NCBI GenBank assembly: GCA_009379955.1
Contig: WHST01000010.1
Coordinates: forward strand, 1 to 64,000
Origin: Streptosporangiales bacterium
GTDB taxonomy: Bacteria; Actinomycetota; Actinomycetes; Streptosporangiales; WHST01
Direction of reading: 5' to 3'
DNA length: 64,000 nucleotides
A program made the translations under genes and the position numbers. How positions within the stretch are numbered: the first letter of the stretch is position 1; every line of letters begins with the position of its first letter. Below are positions 8,418-17,168 of this stretch, piece by piece. The notes beneath the pieces are model-generated. The model saw only the letters and a list, made by a program, of their open reading frames with translations. It was not told the origin of the DNA and did not search any database.

Positions 8418-10298
8418 TCAGTCGGCGCGCAGGACGGGGCGGAGGGCGTCGAGCACCCCGGCGTCCTCGATGGTCGACGGGACGGGTTCGTCGCGGCCGT
8501 CGGCGATGCCGCGCAACGTCTTGCGCAGGATCTTGCCCGACCGTGTCTTCGGCAGGGCGCCGACGACGTCGACGCGTCGCATCGCCGCGACCGGGCCGAT
8601 CTCCTCGCGTATGTGCGCGACGAGCTCGGCGCACAGCGCGTCGGGATCGGCGTCGATGCCGGCCTTGAGGACGACGAACGCCCGCGGCACCTGCCCCTTG
8701 AGGTCGTCGTGAACGCCGACGACGCAGCACTCGGCCACCGCCGGGTGCGCCGCGATGACCTCCTCCATCGAACCGGTCGACAGCCGGTGCCCCGCGACGT
8801 TGATGACGTCGTCGGTGCGACCCATGACGAACAGGTAGCCGTCGTCGTCGAGGTGGCCGCCGTCGCCGGTGAGGTAGTGCCCGGGATGCCGGGAGAGGTA
8901 CGAGGACACGAACCGGTCGTCGTCGCCCCACAGCGTGGGCAGGCAGCCGGGCGGCAGCGGGAGGCGGACGACGATGTCGCCGTCCTCGCCCGCCGGCGCC
9001 TCGGTGCCGTCGGGACGCAGGATGCGGACGTCGTAGCCGGGTACGGGGACGGTGGGTGAGCCTGGCTTGGGCGGCATCGGCTCCAGGCCGCGCAGGTTGG
9101 CGGCGATCGGCCAACCCGTCTCGGTCTGCCACCAGTGGTCGAGCACCGGGATGCCGAGCAGTCGCGACGCCCAGTGGTACGTCTCCGGGTCGAGCCGCTC
9201 GCCGGCGAGGAACAGCGAGCGCAGCGACGAGACGTCGTAGTCGTGCAGCCGCCTGCCGTCGGGGTCGTCGCGCTTGACGGCGCGGAACGCGGTGGGCGCG
9301 GTGAACACGACGTGCACGCCGTGGTCCTGCACGAGCCGCCAGTACGCACCCGAGTCGGGCGTGCCGACCGGCTTGCCTTCGTACAGCACCGTCGTGCACC
9401 CGTGCAGCAGCGGCGCGTAGACGATGTAGGAGTGCCCGACGACCCAGCCGATGTCGGAGCCGGTGAACATGGTCTCGCCGGGCGCGAGCCCGTAGACGTT
9501 GGGCATGCTCCAGTTCAGCGCCACCGCGTGTCCGCCGTTGTCGCGGACGATGCCCTTGGGCTTGCCGGTGGTGCCCGAGGTGTAGAGGACGTAGAGCGGG
9601 TCGGTGGCCGCGACCGGCACGCAGTCGACAGGCCCCGCGGTCTCCATCGCCTCGTACCAGTCGACGTCGCGCCCGGACACCAGCGGGGTCCGCGCCTGGT
9701 CGCGCTGCAGGACCACGCAGTGCGTCGGCTGGTGCGCGGACAGCTCGAGGGCGCGGGTGAGCAGCGGCCCGTACTCGACGACCCGCGCGGGCTCGACGCC
9801 GCACGACGCCGCGACGACGACCTTGGGTGCCGCGTCGTTGATGCGCGCCGCGAGCTCGGCGGCCGCGAAGCCGCCGAACACCACCGAGTGCACGGCTCCG
9901 ATGCGTGCGCACGCGAGCATCGCGACGACGGCCTCCGGCACCATCGGCATGTAGACGACGACGCGGTCGCCCTTCTCGACACCGAGCCCGGTGAGCACCC
10001 CGGCGAAGCGCGCGACGTCGTCACGCAGCTCCCGGTAGGTGTACGTGCGGGTGGTGCCGGTGACCGGGCTGTCGTAGCGCAGAGCGTCCTGGTCGGCGCG
10101 GCCGCCTTCGACGTGCCGGTCGAGGGCGTTGTGGCAGGTGTTCAGCTCGCCGTCGGGGAACCAGCGGACGAACGTCGGATCGGTGTCGTCGAGCGCCGTC
10201 GTGGGAGGCCGGTGCCAGTCGATCTCCCCGGCTGCGTCGAGCCAGAACCCCTGCGGATCGTCGAGACTCCGCCGGAACGCCGTCGCGTACGCACCCAT
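8418..10298 (-). CDS. prpE: Propionyl-CoA synthetase (propionate-CoA ligase)
   Basis: This is a 626-residue acyl-CoA synthetase of the acetyl-/propionyl-CoA ligase family. The P-loop-like motif LYTSGTTGKPKG, the GSDIGWVVGHSYIVYAPLLHG region typical of PrpE, and the C-terminal LPKTRSGKILRKT with the conserved, acetylatable lysine are present. It activates propionate to propionyl-CoA through an acyl-adenylate in the cytoplasm. The ATG at 10298 follows a perfect AGGAGG, whereas upstream in-frame starts have none. No methylcitrate genes are adjacent, so propionyl-CoA may be handled elsewhere by carboxylation. Acetate as substrate cannot be excluded. Confidence 0.9.
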   Translation of the reverse strand: MGAYATAFRRSLDDPQGFWLDAAGEIDWHRPPTTALDDTDPTFVRWFPDGELNTCHNALDRHVEGGRADQDALRYDSPVTGTTRTYTYRELRDDVARFAGVLTGLGVEKGDRVVVYMPMVPEAVVAMLACARIGAVHSVVFGGFAAAELAARINDAAPKVVVAASCGVEPARVVEYGPLLTRALELSAHQPTHCVVLQRDQARTPLVSGRDVDWYEAMETAGPVDCVPVAATDPLYVLYTSGTTGKPKGIVRDNGGHAVALNWSMPNVYGLAPGETMFTGSDIGWVVGHSYIVYAPLLHGCTTVLYEGKPVGTPDSGAYWRLVQDHGVHVVFTAPTAFRAVKRDDPDGRRLHDYDVSSLRSLFLAGERLDPETYHWASRLLGIPVLDHWWQTETGWPIAANLRGLEPMPPKPGSPTVPVPGYDVRILRPDGTEAPAGEDGDIVVRLPLPPGCLPTLWGDDDRFVSSYLSRHPGHYLTGDGGHLDDDGYLFVMGRTDDVINVAGHRLSTGSMEEVIAAHPAVAECCVVGVHDDLKGQVPRAFVVLKAGIDADPDALCAELVAHIREEIGPVAAMRRVDVVGALPKTRSGKILRKTLRGIADGRDEPVPSTIEDAGVLDALRPVLRAD

Positions 10299-10428
10299 CG
10301 GGTACCTCCTGTGTCGCACGGTGGGTCCACGCCGAGCTCCCACTGGACCGTACTCCGCCGACCCGCCGGCGCGATACGTCGCGGCGGTCCGATTGCGAGG
10401 CATCAGGTCACGCGGGCACGATGGGGTC

Positions 10429-11349
10429 ATGCGTCTGATCGCGGCACTCGGCTCGCTCCTGCTCGCCTGCTGTCTCGGCTCATGGGTCGCGCCGGAAGTC
10501 TCCGCTTCGACCGCGAAGGTGCGAGTGGTCGACGCCGACGCGCCGTACCCCGAGGGCCCGCTGTGGCGGCACGGCCGGCTGTACTACACCGACTACGCGA
10601 ACTCGCGGGTCACCGTGTGGCGGCACGGAAGGGAACGGACGTTCTGGCAGCAGAACGGGTGCGGGGCGAGCGGCCTGCTGCCCATGCCGCGCAGCCGGCT
10701 CCTCGTCACCTGCTACGACTCGGACACCCTGGTCGAGCTCGACCGGTACGGCACCGTCGTCCGCACGATCGCGAGGGACAGCGCGGGTCGGCCGTTCCTC
10801 GGTCCCAACGACTTCGCCCGCGCCCCCGGTGGTGGGATCTACTTCTCGGCGTCCGGCGTCTACGACGTCGACGCGCCGGTCCAGGGGAAGATCTACCACC
10901 TCGCCCCCGGCGGCCGGATCCACCAGGTGGCGGCGAAGCTCCACTACAGCAACGGCCTGGCCGTCACACCGGACGGCCGGCACCTGCTCGTGGCCGAGAT
11001 GCTGGCCAACCGGGTGCTCGGCTACCGCATCCGCGCCGACGGATCGCTGGGCGAGCGCCGGGTGTTCGCCGACATGCGCGAGCTCACGCCCGGACCGCCG
11101 CCCACCGACCCCTATACCGGTCCCGACGGGCTGAAGATCGGCCCCGACCGGCGGGTCTACGTCGCGCAGAACGGGACCGGCCGGGTCGTGGTCACGGACC
11201 TCCGCGGTCGGTTCGTCCGTGCACCGCGGGTGCCTGCCAGGTACGTCACGAACGTGGCGCTGGGCCCCGGCCGCGCGCTCTTCGTCACCGCGGCGTTCGA
11301 CGCGAACGCCGAGCCGTACCCGGGTGCGGTGTACGAGCTGCGCCGCTAG
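10429..11349 (+). CDS. Secreted SMP-30/gluconolactonase-like beta-propeller protein
   Basis: This 306-residue protein has a signal peptide (MRLIAALGSLLLACCLGSWV, cleavage near VSA). It shows the SMP-30/LRE motifs YPEGPLW, LGPNDFARAPGGGIYFS, YSNGLAVTPDGRHL and PDGLKIGPDRRVYVAQ. These six-bladed propellers bind a divalent cation and hydrolyse lactones; the exported position suggests action on an extracellular sugar lactone. The ATG at 10429 is preceded by GATGGGGTC. It converges on the rhamnose-type LacI gene and overlaps its 3' end by 65 nt. A role linked to rhamnose (rhamnonolactone) is possible but only inferred. Confidence 0.8.
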   Translation: MRLIAALGSLLLACCLGSWVAPEVSASTAKVRVVDADAPYPEGPLWRHGRLYYTDYANSRVTVWRHGRERTFWQQNGCGASGLLPMPRSRLLVTCYDSDTLVELDRYGTVVRTIARDSAGRPFLGPNDFARAPGGGIYFSASGVYDVDAPVQGKIYHLAPGGRIHQVAAKLHYSNGLAVTPDGRHLLVAEMLANRVLGYRIRADGSLGERRVFADMRELTPGPPPTDPYTGPDGLKIGPDRRVYVAQNGTGRVVVTDLRGRFVRAPRVPARYVTNVALGPGRALFVTAAFDANAEPYPGAVYELRR

Positions 11350-12361
11350 TGTCCCCGCCGGAGGACTCGCGGACGACCAGGGACGGTTCGAAGACCAGGC
11401 GCTGGTGGACGTGGTCGTCCGGCTGGTCGGCCTCCTCGATCAGCAGCCTGGCGGCCGTCGCGCCAAGCTCGTGGCGCGGCTGGCGTACGGACGTCAGCGG
11501 CACGGCGGCAGCGGCGGCGAACTCGATGTCGTCGTAGCCGACGATCGCGAGGTCGTCGGGCACCCGGACGCCGCCGCGCACCGCCTCCTGCAGCGCACCG
11601 AGCGCGAGCAGGTCGTTGGCGCAGAACACGGCCCTCGGCGGGTCCGGCAGATCGAGGAGGCAGCGGGTCTGCTCGCGGCCCGAGGCGACGTTGAGGCCGC
11701 CGCCCTCCAGGACCACGAGGTCGGCGGGCTTGCGGCCCGCGCGGTCGAGGGCGCGCAGGGCGCCGATGTGCCGGTCGCGGTCCTGGCGGATGGTGAACGG
11801 CCCGCAGATGTAGCCGATGCGCTCGTGCCCCTGCTCCAGCAGGTGGGTGACCGCGATGTCGCCGCCGAGCACGTCGTCGACGGACACCGAGCACTGGTCG
11901 CGCCGGCTCGCCCTGCGGTCGACGAGCACGACCGGGATGCCGCGTTCGCGCAGCTGGGCGACCCGGCTGCGCAGACCCCTGACCGGACTGATGAGCACAC
12001 CGCGTACGCGTTGCTCCTCGAGCACGTCGAGGTACGCGGCCTCCTTGCGGGGCGACTCGTCGCTGTTGCAGAGGATGACCGCGACCCCGGCCTCGTTGGC
12101 CGCGTCCTCCGCCCCGCGTGCGACGTCGGTGAAGAACGGGTTGGCCACGTCGAGGACGACGAGGCCGATGGTCCGGCTGCGTCCCAGGCGGAGCTGCCGC
12201 GCCGACTCGTTGCGGACGAAGCCGAGGTCGGAGATCGCGCTCTGCACACGCTCGCGCGTGGACGGGGTGACGAGGTCGGGACGGTTGAGTACGTTGGACA
12301 CCGTGCCGACCGACACGCCGGCCCTGGCCGCAACCTCCCGGATGCTTGTCGTGGGCGCCAC
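11285..12361 (-). CDS. LacI-family regulator of the rhamnose genes
   Basis: This 358-residue protein has an N-terminal LacI helix-turn-helix (TSIREVAARAGVSVGTVSNV) and an effector-binding domain with typical stretches (IGLVVLDVANPFFTDVARG, IVGYDDIEFAAAAAVPLTS). The GTG at 12361 follows GGGGGGA. The last ~25 residues after VVRESS are an arginine- and proline-rich tail read antisense through the end of the SMP-30 gene; most relatives stop near RESS. It is divergent from rhaI. The identical element TTGAAACGATTCA lies before rhaI and before the distant rhaB, making rhamnose control the best inference. Confidence 0.87.
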   Translation of the reverse strand: MAPTTSIREVAARAGVSVGTVSNVLNRPDLVTPSTRERVQSAISDLGFVRNESARQLRLGRSRTIGLVVLDVANPFFTDVARGAEDAANEAGVAVILCNSDESPRKEAAYLDVLEEQRVRGVLISPVRGLRSRVAQLRERGIPVVLVDRRASRRDQCSVSVDDVLGGDIAVTHLLEQGHERIGYICGPFTIRQDRDRHIGALRALDRAGRKPADLVVLEGGGLNVASGREQTRCLLDLPDPPRAVFCANDLLALGALQEAVRGGVRVPDDLAIVGYDDIEFAAAAAVPLTSVRQPRHELGATAARLLIEEADQPDDHVHQRLVFEPSLVVRESSGGDTSGAARTPHPGTARRSRRTPR

Positions 12362-12380
12362 CCGTCCCCCCGTCCCTCTC

Positions 12381-12393
12381 CTTGACAGTCAAG
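12381..12393. promoter_or_regulatory. Perfect 13-bp palindrome in the lacI leader
   Basis: CTTGACAGTCAAG is a perfect palindrome 20 bp upstream of the lacI start. TTGACT on the minus strand could double as a -35 box, or the palindrome could be a second operator. Confidence 0.3.
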
Positions 12394-12425
12394 ACGGCCC
12401 GATCCTACCCTCACAGCCAGGGCGC

Positions 12426-12438
12426 TTGAAACGATTCA
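12426..12438. promoter_or_regulatory. Putative rhamnose-regulator operator before rhaI
   Basis: TTGAAACGATTCA is near-palindromic around a central CG, as for LacI-family operators. It lies 28 bp before the rhaI start, and exactly the same 13 bases precede rhaB at 19418-19430. Confidence 0.6.
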
Positions 12439-12465
12439 CATAATCGTGCTGCGAGACGGGACGCA

Positions 12466-13632
12466 ATGACGGACACCGCGCAGGTCAAGGAGCTGCTGCG
12501 TACGCAGCGAATCGAGACGCCGTCATGGGGGTACGGCAACTCCGGCACCAGGTTCAAGGTCTTCGCGCAGCAGGGCGTGCCGCGCACCCCGTACGAGAAG
12601 GTCGACGACGCCGCCAAGGTGCACGAGTACACCGGCATCGCGCCGAGCGTCGCGCTGCACATCCCCTGGGACACCGTCGACGACTACGACGCGCTCGCGA
12701 AGCACGCCGCCGACCGGGGCGTGCGCATCGGCACCATCAACGCCAACGTCTTCCAGGACGACGACTACCGGCTCGGTAGCGTCGCCAACCCTGACCCCGT
12801 TATCAGGCGGAAGGCGGTCGCGGCCCTGCTGGAGTGCGTCGACGTGATGGACGCGACGGGGTCGCGCGATCTGAAGCTCTGGTTCGCCGACGGAACCAAC
12901 TACCCGGGGCAGGACGACATCCGCGGCCGGCAGGACCGGCTCGCGGAGACCCTGGCGCGGACCTACGACCGGCTGTCGGGGCAGCAGCGGCTGCTGCTGG
13001 AGTACAAGCTGTTCGAGCCGGCGTTCTACAGCACCGACGTGCCCGACTGGGGCACTGCGTACGTCCACTGCGTGCGGCTCGGCACGCGCGCGCAGGTGGT
13101 CGTCGACACCGGACACCACGCGCCTGGCACCAACATCGAGTTCATCGTCGCGCTGCTGCTGCGCGAGAAGAGGCTCGGCGGGTTCGACTTCAACTCCCGG
13201 TTCTACGCCGACGACGACCTGATGGCGGGCGCCGCCGACCCGTTCCAGCTGTTCCGGATCATGCACGAGGTGATCCGTGGCGGCGGGTTCGGCGCCGACA
13301 CCGGGATCGCGTTCATGCTCGACGAGTGCCACAACATCGAGCCGAAGATCCCCGGCCAGATCCGCTCCGTCCTCAACGTCCAGGAGGCGACGGCGAAGGC
13401 GCTGCTCGTCGACGCCGACGCGCTGGCGCGGGCGCAGCGGTCCGGTGACGTCCTCGGCGCCAACGCCGTGCTGATGGACGCGTACGACACCGACGTGCGG
13501 CCGCTGCTCGCCGAGCTGCGGGCGGAGCAGGGCCTCGACCCCGACCCCATGGCCGCCTACGCCCGCTCGGGCTACGCCGAGCGCATCGTCGCCGAGCGGG
13601 TCAGGGGCGAGCAGGCGGGTTGGGGAGCGTGA
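12466..13632 (+). CDS. rhaI: L-rhamnose isomerase (TIM-barrel type)
   Basis: This 388-residue sugar isomerase of the Pseudomonas stutzeri/actinobacterial RhaI type interconverts L-rhamnose and L-rhamnulose. Conserved segments include HIPWDTVDDYDALA, INANVFQDDDYRLGSV, LKLWFADGTNYPGQDD, VVVDTGHHAPGTNIE and GGFDFNSRFYADDDL, which hold the metal and substrate ligands of the barrel. The ATG at 12466 follows GAGACGGGACGCA. It is the first gene of an operon with the aldolase/dehydrogenase one nucleotide downstream. The operator at 12426-12438 and the divergent LacI gene indicate rhamnose induction. Length matches the family. Confidence 0.93.
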   Translation: MTDTAQVKELLRTQRIETPSWGYGNSGTRFKVFAQQGVPRTPYEKVDDAAKVHEYTGIAPSVALHIPWDTVDDYDALAKHAADRGVRIGTINANVFQDDDYRLGSVANPDPVIRRKAVAALLECVDVMDATGSRDLKLWFADGTNYPGQDDIRGRQDRLAETLARTYDRLSGQQRLLLEYKLFEPAFYSTDVPDWGTAYVHCVRLGTRAQVVVDTGHHAPGTNIEFIVALLLREKRLGGFDFNSRFYADDDLMAGAADPFQLFRIMHEVIRGGGFGADTGIAFMLDECHNIEPKIPGQIRSVLNVQEATAKALLVDADALARAQRSGDVLGANAVLMDAYDTDVRPLLAELRAEQGLDPDPMAAYARSGYAERIVAERVRGEQAGWGA

Positions 13633-13633
13633 G

Positions 13634-15664
13634 GTGACACCGGAGGTTGGGCGGCTGCTGGATCGCTCGCACGAGCTCGGGGCCGACCCGCGCACCACCA
13701 ACTACGCCGGTGGCAACACGTCGTGCAAGGCGGCGGTCGACGACCCCGTCACCGGCACGCCGACCGAGTTGCTGTGGGTGAAGGGCTCAGGCGGCGACCT
13801 CGGCACGCTCACCGAGGACGGCCTCGCCGTCCTGCGTCTCGACCGGATGCGCGCGCTCGTCGACGTCTACCCGGGCGTCGAGCGCGAGGACGAGATGGTC
13901 GCCATGTTCGACCTGTGCCTGCATGGCAGGGGCGGTGCCGCGCCGTCCATCGACACCGCGATGCACGGCCTGGTGCCGAGCGCGCACGTCGACCACCTGC
14001 ACCCCGACGCGGGCATCGCGTTCGCGGCGGCGGCCGACGGCGAGGCGCTGACGCGGGAGTGCTTCGGCGACCGGGTCGTCTGGGTGCCGTGGCGGCGTCC
14101 GGGGTTCCAGCTCGGGCTCGACATCGCCGCGATCCACGCGGCCAACCCACGGGCGATCGGCTGCATCCTCGCCGGCCACGGCATCACGACCTGGGGCGAC
14201 ACGTCGGTCGAGTGCCGCGACCGTTCGCTGGACGTGATCCGCACCGCGCAGGCGTACATCGACGCGCGGGTCGCCGAGCCCTTCGGCGCGGTGCTGCCCG
14301 GGTACGCTCCGCTGCCCGACGCCGAACGCCGTGCGCGTGCCGCGGCGCTCGCCCCGGTGATCCGCGGTCTGGCCTCGAAGGATCGGCCGCAGGTCGGCCA
14401 CTTCACCGACTCCGCCGAGGTGCTCGACTTCCTCTCGCGCGCCGAGCACCCGCGACTGGTCGCGCTCGGCACCTCGTGCCCCGACCACTTCCTGCGCACC
14501 AAGGTGCGGCCGCTGCTGCTCGACCTGCCGCCCGACGCACCGCTCGACGACGTCGTCACGCGGTTGGCCGAGCTGCATGCCGCCTACCGGGAGGACTACG
14601 CGGCGTACTACGGGCGGCACGCCACCGAGGACAGCCCTCCGATGCGCGGCGCCGACCCGGCGATCGTGCTCGTACCGGGCGTCGGCATGTTCTCGTTCGG
14701 CAGGGACAAGCAGACGGCGCGTGTCGCGGGCGAGTTCTACGTCAACGCGATCAACGTCATGTACGGCGCCGAGGCGATCTCCACGTACGCACCGATCGGC
14801 GAGGCGGAGAAGTTCCGCATCGAGTACTGGGAGCTCGAGGAGGCCAAGCTCAGGCGTATGCCACCGCCGAAGCCGCTGGCCACACGCATCGCGCTGGTCA
14901 CCGGCGGCGGCTCGGGCATCGGCCGCGCGATCGCGCGGCGTCTCGCGAGCGAAGGCGCGTGCGTCGCGGTCGCCGACCGCGACCTCGCCGCCGCCGAGGA
15001 GACCGTCGCGGCGATCGGCGGGCCCGACCGGGCCGTCGCCGTGCGCGTGGACGTCGGCGAGGAGGACGCCGTCGAGGCGGCCGTCCGCGCGACGGTGCTC
15101 GCGTTCGGCGGTCTCGACCTCGTCGTCAACAACGCCGGGCTGTCGCGCTCCGCGCCACTCGTCGAGACGTCCGTCGACGACTGGGACCTCCAGCACCGGG
15201 TGATGGCGCGCGGCTCGTTCCTCGTCAGCCGGGCGGCGGCGCGGGTGTTGACGGCGCAGGACATGGGCGGCGACATCGTCTACGTCGTCAGCAAGAACGC
15301 CGTCTTCGCCGGGCCGAACAACGTCGCGTACGGCGCGGCGAAGGCCGACCAGGCACACCAGGTGCGGCTGCTGGCCGCCGAGCTCGGCGGCCAGGGCATC
15401 CGGGTCAACGGCGTCAACCCCGACGCCGTCGTCCGCGGATCCGGCATCTTCGCGTCGGGGTGGGGGGCCCAGCGCGCGGCGGTCTACGGCGTGCCGGAGG
15501 AGAAGCTCGGCGCGTTCTATGCGGAGCGCACGTTGCTCAAGCACGAGGTGCTGCCCGACCACGTCGCCGCCGCGGTGTTCGCGCTGGTCGGCGGCGACCT
15601 GAGCCAGACCACGGGGCTGCTGGTGCCCGTCGACTCCGGCGTGGCGGCGGCGTTCCTGCGCTGA
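13634..15664 (+). CDS. rhaEW: Bifunctional rhamnulose-1-phosphate aldolase / short-chain (lactaldehyde) dehydrogenase
   Basis: This 676-residue fusion has an N-terminal class-II aldolase domain (residues ~1-400; GNTSCK, SAHVDHLHPDAGIAF and ILAGHGITTWG supply zinc and substrate ligands) that splits L-rhamnulose-1-phosphate. The C-terminal short-chain dehydrogenase domain (~415-676) has the nucleotide motif TGGGSGIGRAIARR and NNAG. The usual YxxxK appears as AYGAAKADQ. The dehydrogenase half is thought to process lactaldehyde. The GTG at 13634 follows the rhaI stop after one base, so translation is probably coupled. Such fusions are usual in actinobacterial rhamnose operons and complete the pathway with rhaI and rhaB. 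Confidence 0.92.
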   Translation: MTPEVGRLLDRSHELGADPRTTNYAGGNTSCKAAVDDPVTGTPTELLWVKGSGGDLGTLTEDGLAVLRLDRMRALVDVYPGVEREDEMVAMFDLCLHGRGGAAPSIDTAMHGLVPSAHVDHLHPDAGIAFAAAADGEALTRECFGDRVVWVPWRRPGFQLGLDIAAIHAANPRAIGCILAGHGITTWGDTSVECRDRSLDVIRTAQAYIDARVAEPFGAVLPGYAPLPDAERRARAAALAPVIRGLASKDRPQVGHFTDSAEVLDFLSRAEHPRLVALGTSCPDHFLRTKVRPLLLDLPPDAPLDDVVTRLAELHAAYREDYAAYYGRHATEDSPPMRGADPAIVLVPGVGMFSFGRDKQTARVAGEFYVNAINVMYGAEAISTYAPIGEAEKFRIEYWELEEAKLRRMPPPKPLATRIALVTGGGSGIGRAIARRLASEGACVAVADRDLAAAEETVAAIGGPDRAVAVRVDVGEEDAVEAAVRATVLAFGGLDLVVNNAGLSRSAPLVETSVDDWDLQHRVMARGSFLVSRAAARVLTAQDMGGDIVYVVSKNAVFAGPNNVAYGAAKADQAHQVRLLAAELGGQGIRVNGVNPDAVVRGSGIFASGWGAQRAAVYGVPEEKLGAFYAERTLLKHEVLPDHVAAAVFALVGGDLSQTTGLLVPVDSGVAAAFLR

Positions 15665-15687
15665 CCGATGATCTTGGAGGTCCTCTC

Positions 15688-17130
15688 ATGACGGTGACAC
15701 AGGGTTCGGTCGGTCTCGACCGGGTGGCCGGCACGCGACCGAGGATCGGGCTGGTGTCCGGCGGTCTTGGCGCGTACTGGCCGCAGTTCCCCGATCTGCT
15801 GCCGCAGCTGCGGGAGTCGGCCAGGCGGGTGGGTGAGCGGCTGCGTGAGCTCGACGCGGACGTCGTCGACGTCGGCTTCGTCTCCGACGCGCAGGAGGGT
15901 GCGGTCGCCGCGGAGAAGCTGCGCGCGGCCGGGTGCGACCTCATCTGCGGGTTCCTCACGACGTACATGACGGCGACGATGCTCGTGCCCGTCGCGCAGC
16001 GCAGCGGCGCGCCGATGCTGCTGCTTAACCTGCAGCCCACCGAGGTGATGGACCACGCCACGTTCGACACCGGGCAGTGGCTGGCGTACTGCGGCGCGTG
16101 CCCGCTGCCGGAGATGGCGAACACGTTCGAGCGGTGCGGCGTGCCGTTCCGCTCGGTGTCGGGCTACGTCGAGGACGAGCGTGCGTGGGAGCGCATCGCG
16201 CGCTGGGTGAGCGCGGCCGGCATCCGTGCGACGTTCCGGCGCGGCCGGCACGGCCTGATGGGTCACCTCTACCCGGGCATGCTCGACGTCTCGACCGACC
16301 TGACGCTGGTGCCGGCGCACTTCGGCGGGCACGTCGAGGTGCTCGAGTTCGACGACCTCCGGGTGCGGGTCGAGAAGGTGACCGACGTGCAGGTCGAGAC
16401 CAAGCTCGCGCAGACGCGACAGGTCTTCGAGCTCGACGACTCCGTCGACCCCGACGACCTCGGCTGGGCGGCCCGGGTGGCGTGCGGGCTCGACGTCCTC
16501 GTCGACGACTTCGAGATCGACAGCCTCGCGTACTACCACCGCGGGCTCGACGGAGAGACGCACGAACGCCTCGGCGCAGGCATGATCCTCGGCGCCTCGC
16601 TCCTCACCGCGCGGGGCGTCCCCGCCGCCGGCGAGTACGAGCTGCGCACGTCGCTGGCGATGCTCGTCATGGACCGGCTCGGCGCGGGCGGGTCGTTCAC
16701 CGAGATCCAGGCGCTCAACTTCCGTGACGGCGTCGTGGAGATGGGGCACGACGGCCCGGCGCACCTCGCGATCAGCGACGGCAGGCCGTTGCTGCGAGGG
16801 CTCGGCGTCTACCACGGCAAGCGCGGCTGGGGCGTCTCGGTCGAGTTCGACGTACGGCACGGGCCGGTCACCGCGTTCGGCCTCACCCAGCTGCGCGACG
16901 GCTCGTTGCGGTTCGTCGCCGCGGAGGGCGAGGTGGTGGCGGGGCCGTTGCTGCGGATCGGCAACACGACCTCGCGCGTCGACTTCGGCCGCGACCCGGG
17001 CGAGTGGTGCGACGCGTGGGCGGCGACCGCCATGTCGCACCACTGGGCGCTCGGGACGGGACACCGCGTCGGCGAACTGCGCGCGGTCGCCGAGCTGCTC
17101 GAGATCCCGCTCGTGGAGGTCGCGCCGTAG
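15688..17130 (+). CDS. L-fucose/L-arabinose isomerase-family protein
   Basis: This 480-residue protein belongs to the arabinose/fucose isomerase superfamily, seen in RIGLVSGGLGAYWPQFPDLL at the start, LICGFLTTYMTATMLVPVAQ, and a C-terminal beta-rich domain with a final AMSHHWALGTGH, whose histidines fit the metal-binding region. The ATG at 15688 follows CTTGGAGGTCCTCTC. It lies 23 nt after the aldolase fusion and is likely co-transcribed. Its substrate is uncertain: rhamnose already has RhaI, so it may act on another 6-deoxy- or pentose sugar released from the same plant polymer. Confidence 0.78.
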   Translation: MTVTQGSVGLDRVAGTRPRIGLVSGGLGAYWPQFPDLLPQLRESARRVGERLRELDADVVDVGFVSDAQEGAVAAEKLRAAGCDLICGFLTTYMTATMLVPVAQRSGAPMLLLNLQPTEVMDHATFDTGQWLAYCGACPLPEMANTFERCGVPFRSVSGYVEDERAWERIARWVSAAGIRATFRRGRHGLMGHLYPGMLDVSTDLTLVPAHFGGHVEVLEFDDLRVRVEKVTDVQVETKLAQTRQVFELDDSVDPDDLGWAARVACGLDVLVDDFEIDSLAYYHRGLDGETHERLGAGMILGASLLTARGVPAAGEYELRTSLAMLVMDRLGAGGSFTEIQALNFRDGVVEMGHDGPAHLAISDGRPLLRGLGVYHGKRGWGVSVEFDVRHGPVTAFGLTQLRDGSLRFVAAEGEVVAGPLLRIGNTTSRVDFGRDPGEWCDAWAATAMSHHWALGTGHRVGELRAVAELLEIPLVEVAP

Positions 17131-17168
17131 CCTGGCGGCATGAACCCAGCGCGGGAGAAGGCGGGCGC

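Noticed and set aside
8418-10430. Longer form of the propionyl-CoA synthetase starting at 10430
   Set aside because: The first 44 codons show no family similarity, and the ATG at 10298 has a perfect AGGAGG upstream.
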